Shown here one piece after another: positions 1 through 8,158 of a stretch of 64,000 nucleotides of DNA. Location: assembly GCF_015291705.1 (NCBI RefSeq), contig NZ_CP030050.1:992001-1056000 (forward strand). The letters run 5' to 3'. Position numbers and translations under genes: made by a program. Under the pieces are notes generated by a model. That model saw nothing but the letters and a program-made list of their open reading frames with translations. It ran no database searches and was not told where the DNA came from. The stretch comes from Bradyrhizobium arachidis. GTDB lineage: Bacteria > Pseudomonadota > Alphaproteobacteria > Rhizobiales > Xanthobacteraceae. Every line of letters begins with the position of its first letter. Position 1 is the stretch's first letter.

Positions 1-66
1 CAAGGCAAGTTCGTCGAAAGGGAGGTTGGGCAACGATGCCGGGAAGCACCGAGCCAAACTCGGCCG

Positions 67-642
67 TTGCACGGGCTTGTGCCGAATCGCTCGGCCGCGA
101 AAAAGCGGCGGAGCAACGCGGATACACTTGTCTCGAAGGAGGAGTTTCGCAGCCGTTCGACTCGAAGAAAAGGCCTGATAGCGCCCCCGCGGAAGCCAAC
201 TCATTTCCGCAACTCGTTGAATTGGAGAGACAAGGTGCAGATCGAGATCCTGCGCAAGCGGCTCAAGCTGACGGATGAGCAGTTTAGCAGCGTCCTTCGC
301 AAATCGGGCATTTCAATCTCGGCTATCGCCAAGGAAGCCGCCACTTTGAAGCAACGAACATCAGCCCATGAAGATCGTACTTGTCTTGCGATGCAATTGA
401 TTGTTGTGTCGATAGTCCGGCCGATTGTCCCAGTAGCTCAATCGCGACAGATGCTTCCAGATTCGTCGGCGTATCGCCAACGATATAGCGCCCGGGCAAC
501 CGGATCACGCGGCGCGAACATGGCTGGGTTACTGACTGCCGGCCGGTCATCACTCATCGAACACCAGCCGTCCGCCTTAATGCAGATCTCGACTCGAGCG
601 TCCCTTTGCGCTCGATACGGATTATTTGTCCCACCGTTGTGA
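67..642 (+). CDS. DUF3606-like small protein, boundaries uncertain
   Basis: An open frame whose middle part (about residues 50-95, roughly positions 217-350) resembles the DUF3606 fold: a short helix-rich stretch with the pattern LRKRLKLTDEQF followed by VLRKSGISISAIAKEA, close to the family pattern of two helices around a conserved glycine or serine turn. The N-terminal 50 residues are basic and the part after about residue 100 has no recognisable character, so the real gene may be only the middle section, perhaps with a frameshift near 350-370. The minus-strand gene at 438-878 overlaps the tail, which also argues against the full frame. Function unknown. Confidence 0.3.
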   Translation: MHGLVPNRSAAKKRRSNADTLVSKEEFRSRSTRRKGLIAPPRKPTHFRNSLNWRDKVQIEILRKRLKLTDEQFSSVLRKSGISISAIAKEAATLKQRTSAHEDRTCLAMQLIVVSIVRPIVPVAQSRQMLPDSSAYRQRYSARATGSRGANMAGLLTAGRSSLIEHQPSALMQISTRASLCARYGLFVPPL

Positions 643-878
643 GCTTCCGTCCATTTTGCCGCGTCGGAGGCCGTTAACTTGTCTGCATCATTCTCGCACT
701 GCTTTGCGATCTGAATCAGACGGTCGCGGGGAAAAGCATAGTATCTCACGGCATGGGGAATCAGCGCGAGCGCAATGGCTGCTGCCAACGTGAGCTTGAT
801 CAATCTCAGCAAATGGCGCCCCAACCGACAAACAAAACAGTAGAAGAATGCTCGACAGGCTTCACCTCGGGGCCGCAC
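438..878 (-). CDS. hypothetical protein with N-terminal membrane segment
   Basis: 146 residues. A basic N-terminus is followed by one hydrophobic helix (about residues 25-43, LLRLIKLTLAAAIALALIP), then a soluble domain with several cysteines. This fits a single-span inner-membrane or signal-anchored protein with a periplasmic domain. No family recognised. It lies in the same orientation as, and just beside, the secreted protein at 895-1122, so the two may be co-transcribed. Confidence rests on the coherent topology only. Confidence 0.45.
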   Translation of the reverse strand: MRPRGEACRAFFYCFVCRLGRHLLRLIKLTLAAAIALALIPHAVRYYAFPRDRLIQIAKQCENDADKLTASDAAKWTEAHNGGTNNPYRAQRDARVEICIKADGWCSMSDDRPAVSNPAMFAPRDPVARALYRWRYADESGSICRD

Positions 879-894
879 GCTGCGCCAAGGTATT

Positions 895-1122
895 TCACCG
901 CTTCACAGGCTCAGTCGGTTTCGCGGTATCCCATGGGCGCGCAACCGATGCTGATTTCTCTTCCAATACATCTTTAGCGCGTGCCGCCTTGATCTGGTCG
1001 CGAATTGACATTTCTGTTGCAGCAGGCGCTTGCTCGGCCGCTCGAACATTAGCACTGGATGACAAGAAGAGGATCGCGCCGACCACCAAGATCTTTTCCA
1101 TCAATGCCGATAGCACGATCAC
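895..1122 (-). CDS. small secreted hypothetical protein
   Basis: 75 residues with a clear signal peptide. After either the first Met or the Met at residue 8 comes a hydrophobic core (ILVVGAILFLSSS) and an Ala-x-Ala-like cleavage site near NVRAAE. The mature part is about 45 residues, hydrophilic, with a short amphipathic helix. A start at residue 8 (position 1101) gives the more usual signal peptide length. Lies 16 bases upstream of the membrane protein gene at 438-878. Function unknown. Confidence 0.5.
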   Translation of the reverse strand: MIVLSALMEKILVVGAILFLSSSANVRAAEQAPAATEMSIRDQIKAARAKDVLEEKSASVARPWDTAKPTEPVKR

Positions 1123-1397
1123 CCGTTGTTGTCCGATCTATCTTCGACCCCAGCGCGGAGCTAACAACAACGATCGCCTTCCACGCAACGCAGTCGACGC
1201 AGTGATAGTCAGCCGAAGGCTGCCGTGCAGCTTACGCAGGTGTGCCAGGCTAGACAGCGGACTTTGAGATCCTCGTGCAGGCCGTCGGACCAGCAACCAT
1301 TTTCTGCCACATCTCTTGTCCTCCATCACCGATCGAGGCTGCACAAGGGGCATCGGTCGCTGGCACATGGAACTCCCGTCTGTCTCCGGAGTGCGTC

Positions 1398-1643
1398 ATG
1401 ACCCGGTACTATTTCGATCTTGTCGACGATGACGGCCTGTTCCTTGACGAGGAAGGTCTGGAACTTGCTGACTTTCGGGCGGCGCAGGTTGAGGCGGCAA
1501 AGTCATTGGCCGACATGGCACGGGATGCGACGTATGAATCTGGCAGTTCTTCAAAGCGCCATATGGCAATTGCGGTACGGGACGACGCCGGTCCCGTGAT
1601 GCATGTGGGGTTCGAATTTGGCGACGGAGGGCGGCAACAGTGA
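1398..1643 (+). CDS. DUF6894 family small protein
   Basis: 81 residues, beginning MTRYYFDLVDDDGL. This matches the DUF6894 pattern: an N-terminal RYFFD strand, an acidic turn, D-x-E/D-G-x-E-L, then a helix with AAxxEAAxSLADMARD and a final beta strand. I chose the internal ATG at 1398 because every family member starts at this point. Function of the family is unknown; members are abundant in Bradyrhizobium genomes. This is one of seven copies in this window (also at 8159, 8875, 11819, 30974, 57932 and 61667). Confidence 0.8.
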   Translation: MTRYYFDLVDDDGLFLDEEGLELADFRAAQVEAAKSLADMARDATYESGSSSKRHMAIAVRDDAGPVMHVGFEFGDGGRQQ

Positions 1644-1758
1644 CTGGGCCTATGGGTGCCGGCGTTGCTCCTCGATCCACCTTCGAGCATCCATGAGGTG
1701 GCCCCTCGTCGCGCCGCAATAGCGTTTCAAGCGTCCGCCTCACGCTTGACTGCGCCGC

Positions 1759-2106
1759 CTACCTCTTTTTTGCCGACCCGAAATCCGGCTGCCAGGCGAC
1801 CTCTTTCCGGCTGGGCTGTGCTGCGATCACCTTGGCTTTTTCCTTCTTCGGCTTCTTGGCTTCGCGATTGCCGCGTTGCTGTCCCTTGGCCATGACGTCC
1901 ATCTCCTGTTGGGGTTCAAGTTCTTTCAGTTCGTCCGACTGCAGGATGCGCCCGCGAGGCGTGCAGACGCGGACATCCATGTAACCGTCGCGCAGCAGCT
2001 TTCGCGCGAGCCGCAGTGCAACGATCGCGCTGCCACGGCCGAGATTGGCGCTGCCATATTCGTTGGTCCCCATGACCAGGTAAGGCACGCGCGTTGCCTT
2101 AGCCAT
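1759..2106 (-). CDS. hypothetical two-part small protein with internal start
   Basis: 115 residues. Residues 1-70 form one unit (MAKATRVPYLVMG ..., ending in an acidic stretch); residues 72-115 form a very basic unit beginning MAKGQQRGNREAKKPKK, which I recognise as a small stand-alone conserved protein in related bacteria. The internal ATG at 1893 has its own GGAG about 8 bases upstream, so the second unit is probably also translated alone. The start at 2106 overlaps the end of the 32-aa membrane ORF at 2099-2197, which suggests translational coupling. Function unknown. Confidence 0.6.
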   Translation of the reverse strand: MAKATRVPYLVMGTNEYGSANLGRGSAIVALRLARKLLRDGYMDVRVCTPRGRILQSDELKELEPQQEMDVMAKGQQRGNREAKKPKKEKAKVIAAQPSRKEVAWQPDFGSAKKR

Positions 2107-2197
2107 TGAGGATGGCCGCAGCACACACCAGAAGCAAAAGGAACAACGGAACGATCACCGGCGGGACCATCCATTCCGAGGCGCGAAAACGCGACAT
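2099..2197 (-). CDS. tiny single-span membrane protein (32 aa)
   Basis: Starts MSRFRASEW, then a hydrophobic span with the pattern EW-x-VPP-x-x-VP-x-FL-x-LL. GGAG lies 6 bases before the ATG. The stop codon lies inside the start of the next gene (ATG at 2106, 8-base overlap), so translation is probably coupled. The same pattern (EW-x-VPP-x-x-VPVFLALLIA) occurs in the 33-aa ORF at 16143-16244, which supports both as real genes. Function unknown; probably an inner-membrane microprotein. Confidence 0.6.
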   Translation of the reverse strand: MSRFRASEWMVPPVIVPLFLLLLVCAAAILNG

Positions 2198-2452
2198 CGA
2201 GCGCTCCTGCAACTCTGTCGGCGGGAGCGCACGTGACCCTCAGTCACCGGTCGATGCCGTTGAGAAGTGCGGTGATGCGACAACCCTACGCCTGCGAGGC
2301 GCCAATAGCGAGTGCTAAAACGCAGTTCGGGCAAGGCTGCACTGCGACGTCAGCGCGCGGCAATGGCGAATGTGCTGGCTATTGCTCAATGACGGGCGCA
2401 TGGTCGTCGCTGTCGGTCGGTTAGGGCCCCTCTTGCAAAAAGGCAGGCGTGC

Positions 2453-2713
2453 ATGACCATCCGCTCACGGCGAGAGACCGTCACGTTCAGACATCCGTTC
2501 CGAATCCGCGGCATCGAGCGGCTGCTGCCCGCCGGCGCCTACGAGGTCATCACTGATGAAGAAACGATCGAGGGTCTCACCTTCTCGGCCTATCGCCGCA
2601 TCGCGACGATGATTATGGTGCCGGCGGAAGGCGTTCGCGACTCAATGGAGATGCTCTCGATCGGCTCAGTCGATCTCGCCAATGCGCAGGCTGCGGATGC
2701 GAGCGCCGCATGA
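2453..2713 (+). CDS. conserved hypothetical protein
   Basis: 86 residues, mostly beta-strand-like, opening MTIRSRRETVTFRHPF and containing GIERLLPAGAYEVITDEE, a pattern I know from small unnamed Rhizobiales proteins. No membrane segment or signal. The last bases overlap the start of the next gene (ATGA at 2710), so 2453-3006 is a translationally coupled pair, probably followed by the DUF1488 gene at 3067. Role unknown. Confidence 0.65.
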   Translation: MTIRSRRETVTFRHPFRIRGIERLLPAGAYEVITDEETIEGLTFSAYRRIATMIMVPAEGVRDSMEMLSIGSVDLANAQAADASAA

Positions 2714-3006
2714 CTGACCAACCCGTAGATCTCGACAAGCATCGCGGCATGGCTGCGCAGAAGGCTACCGATCTGCGCCGCGCGCTGGCAGACGTCGAGG
2801 CCCATGTCAGGGAATTGCGTGAGCGGGAGGCCGAACTTGAACACCGCATGATGACGGTGCCCGCCGCTTCCTGGCCGGAGGCTGCGGTCAAGGCGCGGCA
2901 CCTGCTCAACCTCTATGCCGCGAGCCTGCCCGCCGAGGATACGAGGCACCGGGCGCTGGTCGCGTCGTTGCTCGACGACTTCGTCCGGCTCTCGGGCGAG
3001 GACTGA
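2710..3006 (+). CDS. coiled-coil hypothetical protein
   Basis: 98 residues, highly helical. Residues 15-50 (about LRRALADVEAHVRELREREAELEHR) have heptad spacing typical of a coiled coil. The start overlaps the stop of the gene at 2453 by four bases. No enzymatic motif. It is likely a cytoplasmic partner or structural protein; function not recognised. Confidence 0.6.
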   Translation: MTDQPVDLDKHRGMAAQKATDLRRALADVEAHVRELREREAELEHRMMTVPAASWPEAAVKARHLLNLYAASLPAEDTRHRALVASLLDDFVRLSGED

Positions 3007-3066
3007 CGGCAGAGCAACTCTCCGCACGCGCGATCGTGCCAGCAACGGTCACTTAAGGAGGAAGCC

Positions 3067-3345
3067 ATGACGCTCACGAGCGGTCGCTACATAGGCCACG
3101 AATATGACCGGATGATCGTGCTGTTCTCGATGCAGGACGGCGGTAAGGAAATTCCCTGCGCGATCTCGACCACCGCGATGGACTATCTTGAGCGCGGCCC
3201 GCAGGTCCGCCCCGAGCAGCGCGAAGCCCAATTCGTCCGCCTACGCGACCGCATCGAGGCCCGCGCGGCCAGCAAGTATCGAGCGACGGAACTTGAAGGA
3301 GATCCTCGGGGTATCGTGCTGCGCGGCATCGATTTCAGAACCTAA
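3067..3345 (+). CDS. DUF1488 family protein
   Basis: 92 residues. A short beta-rich first half ending in IPCAISTTAMDYL is followed by a helical half (EAQFVRLRDRIEARAASKY), the DUF1488 arrangement. The start has AAGGAGG about 7 bases upstream. It follows the 2453/2710 gene pair by 60 bases. DUF1488 proteins are small, widespread in proteobacteria, and of unknown function. A second member lies at 61900-62211. Confidence 0.7.
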   Translation: MTLTSGRYIGHEYDRMIVLFSMQDGGKEIPCAISTTAMDYLERGPQVRPEQREAQFVRLRDRIEARAASKYRATELEGDPRGIVLRGIDFRT

Positions 3346-3359
3346 CAACATGCCATGTC

Positions 3360-3509
3360 GTGATCTGGGAATCGCTTAGGCGAATTCTTCACAAGTTGCC
3401 CCCGGCGCCCGATAACTCGCCCAGCAGAGACGGACAGGCCGATGCTCAAGACAACGTCAATGCGTTCTGGACGTCGCAAGGAACCCGTAAGCGACTGAAG
3501 GCCAGTTAA
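3360..3509 (+). CDS. possible 49-aa ORF
   Basis: GTG-started frame of 49 residues (VIWESLRRIL..., ending FWTSQGTRKRLKAS) just after the DUF1488 gene and ending on top of the stop of the convergent gene at 3506-3712. It may be a real small gene or a remnant; there is no strong ribosome binding site. Listed because its end abuts the neighbour's stop codon exactly. Confidence 0.25.
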   Translation: MIWESLRRILHKLPPAPDNSPSRDGQADAQDNVNAFWTSQGTRKRLKAS

Positions 3510-3712
3510 CGATCAATAGTTTTTCTTGAACGATCGACGCGGACGGCCCTGAACTCCGATGGTCCCTCGATCAAACGCTGCCTTCGCATCGCTTGATCAT
3601 CGCCCTTCGCAGAATTGTCCGCCCTCTCGTCTATAACTTTGCCAGCCAGGTGAGCGGCACGCGCGCGTTGGGTCAGAATGCGATGATGATCACTCGTGCC
3701 CGTCTTCGTCAT
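3506..3712 (-). CDS. conserved small protein, paralogue of 16867-17076
   Basis: 68 residues, hydrophilic and basic at the end. It shares with the ORF at 16867-17076 the pattern LAG-x-V-x-D-x-RAD-x-SA, then Q-x-MR-x-QRL and GP-x-EFR-x-VRVDRS-x-KT. Conservation of an unusual pattern at two distant loci shows that this frame, rather than the opposite-strand frames, is the gene. Function unknown. Confidence 0.6.
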   Translation of the reverse strand: MTKTGTSDHHRILTQRARAAHLAGKVIDERADNSAKGDDQAMRRQRLIEGPSEFRAVRVDRSRKTIDR

Positions 3713-3842
3713 CTCGATCTCCTGGATTACAGACCGCGACTGAAATCTGGCAGCTACGCACCCCCGCTTTGCTGCGTCGAACTCGGCGCAACCACCATGG
3801 CAATTAATCTATGGCAATAACGTTCCTCTACGCGCATTCCCG

Positions 3843-4121
3843 TTACGCGCGCTCCTTGCCGGCGATCTGCGGCAAGGGAGGCTTGCGCTCGGGAAGCTTC
3901 TTTTTCGGGGGCGCCGGCAGCAAACCTTCCCTGATGGCCTGCTTCCGAGCGAGCTTACGGGCCCGGCGAATAGCCTCGGATTTTTCGCGCGTCTTTCTTT
4001 CGGAAGGCTTTTCGTATGAGCGCCGCTGCTTCATTTCGCGAAAGACACCCTCGCGTTGCATCTTCTTCTTCAGAACACGAAGGGCCTGGTCGACATTGTT
4101 GTCGCGAACAAGTACCTGCAA
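3843..4121 (-). CDS. rpsU: 30S ribosomal protein S21 (TTG start)
   Basis: 92 residues with the S21 signature: [40 protein letters not shown] and [11 protein letters not shown]21 is a small-subunit protein that helps select mRNA at initiation. The normal start would read Met-Gln-Val-Leu; here that position is TTG, with GAGGAA 6 bases upstream, so I take TTG at 4121 as the start. The basic tail after residue 75 is longer than in the housekeeping form. Rhizobia often carry more than one rpsU; this copy sits among stress genes and beside a cold-shock gene. Confidence 0.85.
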   Translation of the reverse strand: MQVLVRDNNVDQALRVLKKKMQREGVFREMKQRRSYEKPSERKTREKSEAIRRARKLARKQAIREGLLPAPPKKKLPERKPPLPQIAGKERA

Positions 4122-4570
4122 TTGACATTCCTCGCTGGGCTGCGAATGCGCAAGTCCTGCATGCAGCCAATTGCGCAGGAGTCTCGTGGCGATTGCGATG
4201 ATGGGAGTGACGGCGTCTTCTTCCGCCGGCCTCGAACAAGCCGGTCTATGCGTCACGGCAATCAAGTTCGGTAGAGCAACGTGACCACTGTCAGCCGCGC
4301 TGTCAATGGATAGAGCCGTTCCCACACGTCGTTTGGAGCCCTCGATCGCAAAGGAACGTTCGCCCACACGCGCTCGTGTAGCAGCGCTCTCGGAAACAAT
4401 TTTGAGTGTTGCCTTGCAAAAAGCCGAAAATGATATATGTTAAAGAAATTCGATTAGCCGCTGTGCCTTGTTGAACGCGCCCGCGGGCTCCTTTTCCAAA
4501 GACATCGACGAAGTTGAAGTAATCGCGTGCTCGTCACGCGATGCGCGCTCGCGCGCTTTGGAGAATGAAA

Positions 4571-4780
4571 ATGACGACAGGTACTGTTAAGTGGTTCAAC
4601 GGCCAAAAAGGCTTTGGATTTATCCAGCCGACCGACGGCAGCAATGATGTGTTCGTTCACATCAGCGCGGTCGAACGGGCTGGCCTTGCGGGTCTCGCCG
4701 AGGGCCAAAAGGTTAACTTTGAGGCCAAGACCGACAAGATGCGCGGCAAAGTGAGCGCCGAAAACCTCTCGGTGGCTTGA
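4571..4780 (+). CDS. cspA: cold-shock protein, CspA family
   Basis: 69 residues, a single cold-shock domain with both RNA-binding motifs visible: KGFGFIQ (RNP1) and VFVHIS (RNP2). Binds single-stranded RNA and DNA and melts RNA structure. I chose ATG at 4571 rather than 4565 because GGAG lies 7 bases upstream of it. About 190 bases of upstream leader contain no ORF, in line with the long structured leaders of csp genes. A strong terminator follows at 4824. Confidence 0.92.
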   Translation: MTTGTVKWFNGQKGFGFIQPTDGSNDVFVHISAVERAGLAGLAEGQKVNFEAKTDKMRGKVSAENLSVA

Positions 4781-4823
4781 TTTGTTGACGCCGCTTTCAC
4801 GGATGTACTGAAACGGCAGGCTG

Positions 4824-4860
4824 CCCGCTCGATCTTCGGATGGAGCGGGTTTTGTTTTTC
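4824..4860 (+). terminator. rho-independent terminator of cspA
   Basis: Perfect 7-bp stem CCCGCTC / GAGCGGG with a 12-base loop, followed by a T-rich run (TTTTGTTTTT). It ends the cspA transcript. Confidence 0.85.
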
Positions 4861-4876
4861 ATAATGCGGGTTGAGG

Positions 4877-5119
4877 ATGATCGCCAGGAAATCGGCAGAG
4901 CCGTCGCCCGAAGGCATCGCGCCCTCGAACCGCAAGCGATTGGCTGCTGAAGACGGCGCGCGGGCATTGGCTGACGCGGAACGGCAGGCCATCGAGGTGC
5001 GAAAGAACATGGCGCGCCTCCGCGAGCTGCGTGAGGCCAAGGAAGTTGCCGACATCGCGTTTCGGGCATCGCTGCCTGCGCCCGCACCGACGAAGCGCAA
5101 AAACAGGTCGGCGCGATAG
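4877..5119 (+). CDS. conserved small helical protein
   Basis: 80 residues from ATG at 4877 (a TTG two codons upstream is the alternative). One long charged helix is predicted: RLAAEDGARALADAERQAI then EVRKNMARLRELREAKE, ending with a basic tail KRKNRSAR. The pattern is familiar from unnamed small Bradyrhizobium proteins. Function unknown; possibly nucleic-acid associated because of the tail. Confidence 0.55.
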   Translation: MIARKSAEPSPEGIAPSNRKRLAAEDGARALADAERQAIEVRKNMARLRELREAKEVADIAFRASLPAPAPTKRKNRSAR

Positions 5120-5174
5120 TCGAACTCGCGATCGCACGGCATCATCGTGAAACCGAATTGCACGGGCTGGGTGG

Positions 5175-5390
5175 ATGCCTAGAGTCAAAGCAGACGGCGG
5201 GGGAACGATCACTTTCATGCTTGCGCTTGGCGCAGCACGGCAGATGTGCAGGCTTACAACGACGTTTCAGATCGACAAGCAGGCCTTCAGTTATCTTCAC
5301 AAATATCGAAAAGAATTCGAGCATATAGCCCGTGCGCGGCTCGCCTCCGGCGAACTCGAAAACGGAATCGTCGTGCTCTCGATGCTCTAA
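5175..5390 (+). CDS. conserved hypothetical protein
   Basis: 71 residues. The C-terminal half, FQIDKQAFSYLHKYRKEFEHIARARLASGELENGIVVLSML (shown here only to mark the conserved part, about residues 30-71), is regular and helix-strand-like; the N-terminus is uncertain, with further ATGs at 5217 and 5244. No family recognised. Confidence 0.45.
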   Translation: MPRVKADGGGTITFMLALGAARQMCRLTTTFQIDKQAFSYLHKYRKEFEHIARARLASGELENGIVVLSML

Positions 5391-5404
5391 ATCGAGAGCG
5401 ACGA

Positions 5405-5590
5405 TTATGCCCGGGAGCCTTTCGGCTTGGCTTCACGCGCCAATCGGGCCGCCTTCAGACGCTCGTGATTATCGTGCAGGGATTGCTGATCTTTCGCGTA
5501 ATCGGTCATTGGTTTTTCTGTTCGCACCAATTTGAACGCGTTGTTCGCCTCCCGCAGATGCCGGGCAGCCTTCGCTTCGTTTTTCATCAT
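5405..5590 (-). CDS. small charged helical protein (61 aa)
   Basis: Starts MMKNEAKAARHLREAN with GGAG about 8 bases upstream of the first ATG; ends in a basic helix (HERLKAARLAREAKPKG). The internal segment MTDYAKDQQSLHDNHERLK is itself similar to a very short conserved ORF of related bacteria. Longer upstream extension of the frame lacks a start signal. Function unknown. Confidence 0.5.
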   Translation of the reverse strand: MMKNEAKAARHLREANNAFKLVRTEKPMTDYAKDQQSLHDNHERLKAARLAREAKPKGSRA

Positions 5591-5891
5591 TTTGATCTCC
5601 AGGAATTGAATCAGCGCCGGTCTGGGGCTCGGATATTCGCCATGACAGCCCAAGCGATATTTGCCGGGAGCAGCGTGAACGCTCCGCTTTGCGCCAAACT
5701 TTCGCGAGGTCTCAGCGCGTTGTCGAACAACGGCAAGCGGACGCTGCCTATAGTTATCAACGCTTTCGCGGGACGCATGTTCCCGAGGGGCGAGCCGAAG
5801 CCCACGCCGCCGCTCGTCTGCCAGACGTTCAGCTAAAATCGCAACCAGTGTGGCGCCGCTCACGAGCTAAGCGCTTCCACCAGAACTCAGG

Positions 5892-6899
5892 TTAGCACAT
5901 CATCGGCGTTGTGTGCGCGTTTCCTTGCCGATTCCTGAAGGCGGTAATCGCCATATGCACCAAGTGCAGTTTGCCCTCGACTGCGGGTGAAATGTCGAAC
6001 GGGTACGCGTCGGCAAGACCAAGTGAGCGGTTGAGGCGGTTGATCGTCAGAGCGAGCGGGGTCCACAACTCAAGGAGCGCACCGAAATCGCTTTCCAGAT
6101 ACGGGTCATTCAGCGTGTGCTTTCCGCGCGCGTCCAACGACAACGGAAGTCCTGCCAGGGAATCCAGGGTCGAGACGATGTGCAGGAAGTGAGCGAAAGT
6201 CTCTGCCCAATCCTCCCAGGGATGAGACGTCGCATACATGCTAATGTGACTCGCCGGATCGCAAGACCAATCCTGACGGGCATAATAATAGGCAAGCGCT
6301 GCCTGGTAGTTCTCTGTCTCGTCGCCAAACACCAGCCGAAACGGCGCTCGAAAACCCGCTTCGTGGATCAGGGCATTCCAGTAAAAGTGCCCTATCTCGT
6401 GTCGAAAGTGACCAAGCAGGGTGCGATAGGGTTCGCGAAAGGAAACACGCCTGATCTCGCGTTGTACGTCATCGGCCTCCGCAAGGTTGAGCGTTATCAG
6501 GCCGGATTCGTGACCGGTCAGGACCGGCCCATGCTCGTCCGAGAGAATCTCGAATGCCAGGCGAAATCCACCCGCGAACGCGATCGGCACGCGAAGCCGT
6601 CTCAGGTCGTAGATCAGCCTGCGCTTGGCTTCCTCCACGCGCTTCCAAAGGGCTACGTTACGGGGATTCTGTGTGGCGGGAATGACATGGGTCAGGGAGC
6701 AGGACATGCAGTAGGAAGTCGTGGAACCCGCGCACCAGTTGCAACCGATGATATTCCGATTGACGCATTCAAGGGCACTTTCCGCACCGATCATCGCCAT
6801 ATTCTCGGGATCGAAGATCAACGGCTGCATGCAGCCGTTGCATTTGGAGAGCTCGAAGGCCGATAGTTGCCCGCAATGAGGACATTTGAAATCTCTCAT
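5892..6899 (-). CDS. putative zinc metallopeptidase with zinc ribbon
   Basis: 335 residues, cytoplasmic. N-terminal zinc-ribbon cysteines at 6, 9, 20, 23 and a second Cys set at 53, 56, 64, 67, then a metallopeptidase domain with HEIGH at residues 167-171 (His167, Glu168, His171 as zinc ligands and base). This is the domain order of the family annotated as putative zinc-binding metallopeptidase (DUF2248-like). Substrate unknown. The start overlaps the stop of the 56-aa gene upstream (6896) by four bases, so the two are coupled. Nearby transglutaminase-like gene on the other strand is a frequent companion. Confidence 0.85.
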   Translation of the reverse strand: MRDFKCPHCGQLSAFELSKCNGCMQPLIFDPENMAMIGAESALECVNRNIIGCNWCAGSTTSYCMSCSLTHVIPATQNPRNVALWKRVEEAKRRLIYDLRRLRVPIAFAGGFRLAFEILSDEHGPVLTGHESGLITLNLAEADDVQREIRRVSFREPYRTLLGHFRHEIGHFYWNALIHEAGFRAPFRLVFGDETENYQAALAYYYARQDWSCDPASHISMYATSHPWEDWAETFAHFLHIVSTLDSLAGLPLSLDARGKHTLNDPYLESDFGALLELWTPLALTINRLNRSLGLADAYPFDISPAVEGKLHLVHMAITAFRNRQGNAHTTPMMC

Positions 6900-7066
6900 G
6901 AGGGCGCACGACCATTGAGGGTGTCGATCAACGCACGTTGCTTCTTCAACGCGCGCTTCCTCAGAATATCAGTATCAACCTCGCTCACGGTTCGACGCGC
7001 GCCCTGGTAAGAGGCCTTCTCAGATACAGGCCGCGCCCCCCAGTCTGGCGTGGGTTGAATGGACAT
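6896..7066 (-). CDS. small protein coupled to metallopeptidase gene
   Basis: 56 residues, MSIQPTPDWGARPVSEKASY..., ending DILRKRALKKQRALIDTL-NGRAPS. Its stop overlaps the start of the metallopeptidase gene (ATGA), the main evidence that it is translated. Hydrophilic, no domain. Longer versions of the frame start upstream but pass through the divergent promoter region. Function unknown. Confidence 0.55.
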   Translation of the reverse strand: MSIQPTPDWGARPVSEKASYQGARRTVSEVDTDILRKRALKKQRALIDTLNGRAPS

Positions 7067-7288
7067 GGGCGTGACTCCGGATCGCATTTTCATCTTCAAC
7101 AAAGCCTTCAGTCTGAAACGGGTTCCGGTCAGGCGCTGGGCGGATGTTCTCCACTCAATCGAGCATACGGCTGGCGGTCGGGACAGCGATGGCATACTGT
7201 TCACACCCGAGCGCTCGCAGCCGTCATCGGTGACGATGCCCAAATGGGGGTTCGTAACGATCGCAATCATCTCTTTGGAGCTACTTCC

Positions 7289-8098
7289 ATGAAGATCCGC
7301 GTCGGCTTCGAGATGATCTACGACTTTCCGCAACCGACCCCTCTTATCGCAGTTGTCGGCACTCACTTCACACGGGCATCCGACATTGTCCTGCCCGATC
7401 ATCTTGTCAGCGAGCCGTCGGTGCCGATCACGCCCTACCGCGACGGTTTCGGGAATTGGTGCAGTCGTCTTGTCGCGCCAGCCGGCCGCATGCGCCTCTC
7501 AGCGGACGGCACAGTCCGAGACAGCGGTCTACCCGACGTGATCGTACCATCGGCCCAACAGCACGCAGTGGAAGATCTTCCGTCGGACACCATCGTATAT
7601 TTGCTCGGCAGTCGGTATGTCGAGACTGACCGACTTACCGACGTGGCGTGGAAGTTGTTCGAGAAGACCGCGCCCGGTTGGGCACGGGTCAAGGCGATCT
7701 GCGACTTCGTGCATAACCACATTGCTTTCGGCTACGAGCACGCCCGCCCGACCAAGACCGCCTGGGAAGTGTTCAACGAAGGCAAAGGCGTTTGCCGGGA
7801 CTATGCACATCTGGCTATTGCGTTCTGCCGCTGCATGAACATTCCTGCGCGCTACTGCACCGGCTATCTCGGTGACATCGGCATGGCGCCTCCATATGCC
7901 GCCGGCGATATCGCGGGCTGGTGCGAAGCCTATATCGGTGGTCGCTGGTACACGTTCGATCCACGTAACAACATTCCGCGGATTGGTCGCGTCCTGATCG
8001 CGCAGGGCCGCGATGCCGCCGACGTTCCGATCACCCAGACATTCGGACCCAACACGTTGCTAAGTTTCAAGGTTTGGGCCGACGAACTCACCGGCTGA
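7289..8098 (+). CDS. transglutaminase-like protein lacking the usual catalytic His
   Basis: 269 residues. N-terminal beta-rich domain (1-125), then a transglutaminase-like core: VKAICDFVHNHI, GVCRDYAH with the nucleophile Cys169, and WYTFDPRN with Asp224. The usual motif D-F-H-A-W before W-x-EAY reads D-I-A-G-W here, so the catalytic His is replaced by Ala209. The protein may be a weak or inactive enzyme, or use another residue. GGAG lies 8 bases before the ATG at 7289. Divergent from the metallopeptidase operon; members of this family often act as cysteine peptidases rather than transglutaminases. Confidence 0.85.
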   Translation: MKIRVGFEMIYDFPQPTPLIAVVGTHFTRASDIVLPDHLVSEPSVPITPYRDGFGNWCSRLVAPAGRMRLSADGTVRDSGLPDVIVPSAQQHAVEDLPSDTIVYLLGSRYVETDRLTDVAWKLFEKTAPGWARVKAICDFVHNHIAFGYEHARPTKTAWEVFNEGKGVCRDYAHLAIAFCRCMNIPARYCTGYLGDIGMAPPYAAGDIAGWCEAYIGGRWYTFDPRNNIPRIGRVLIAQGRDAADVPITQTFGPNTLLSFKVWADELTG

Positions 8099-8158
8099 TC
8101 GCAAAAGGGCTGCAATGCGACGGTCCATATCAAATCCCCGGAACCGCGAAAGACAGAA

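Noticed and set aside
7059..7292. 77-codon + frame ending on the transglutaminase ATG (ATGA overlap)
   Set aside because: It starts inside the divergent 56-aa gene and has no recognisable pattern; the overlap is probably chance, although coupling cannot be excluded.
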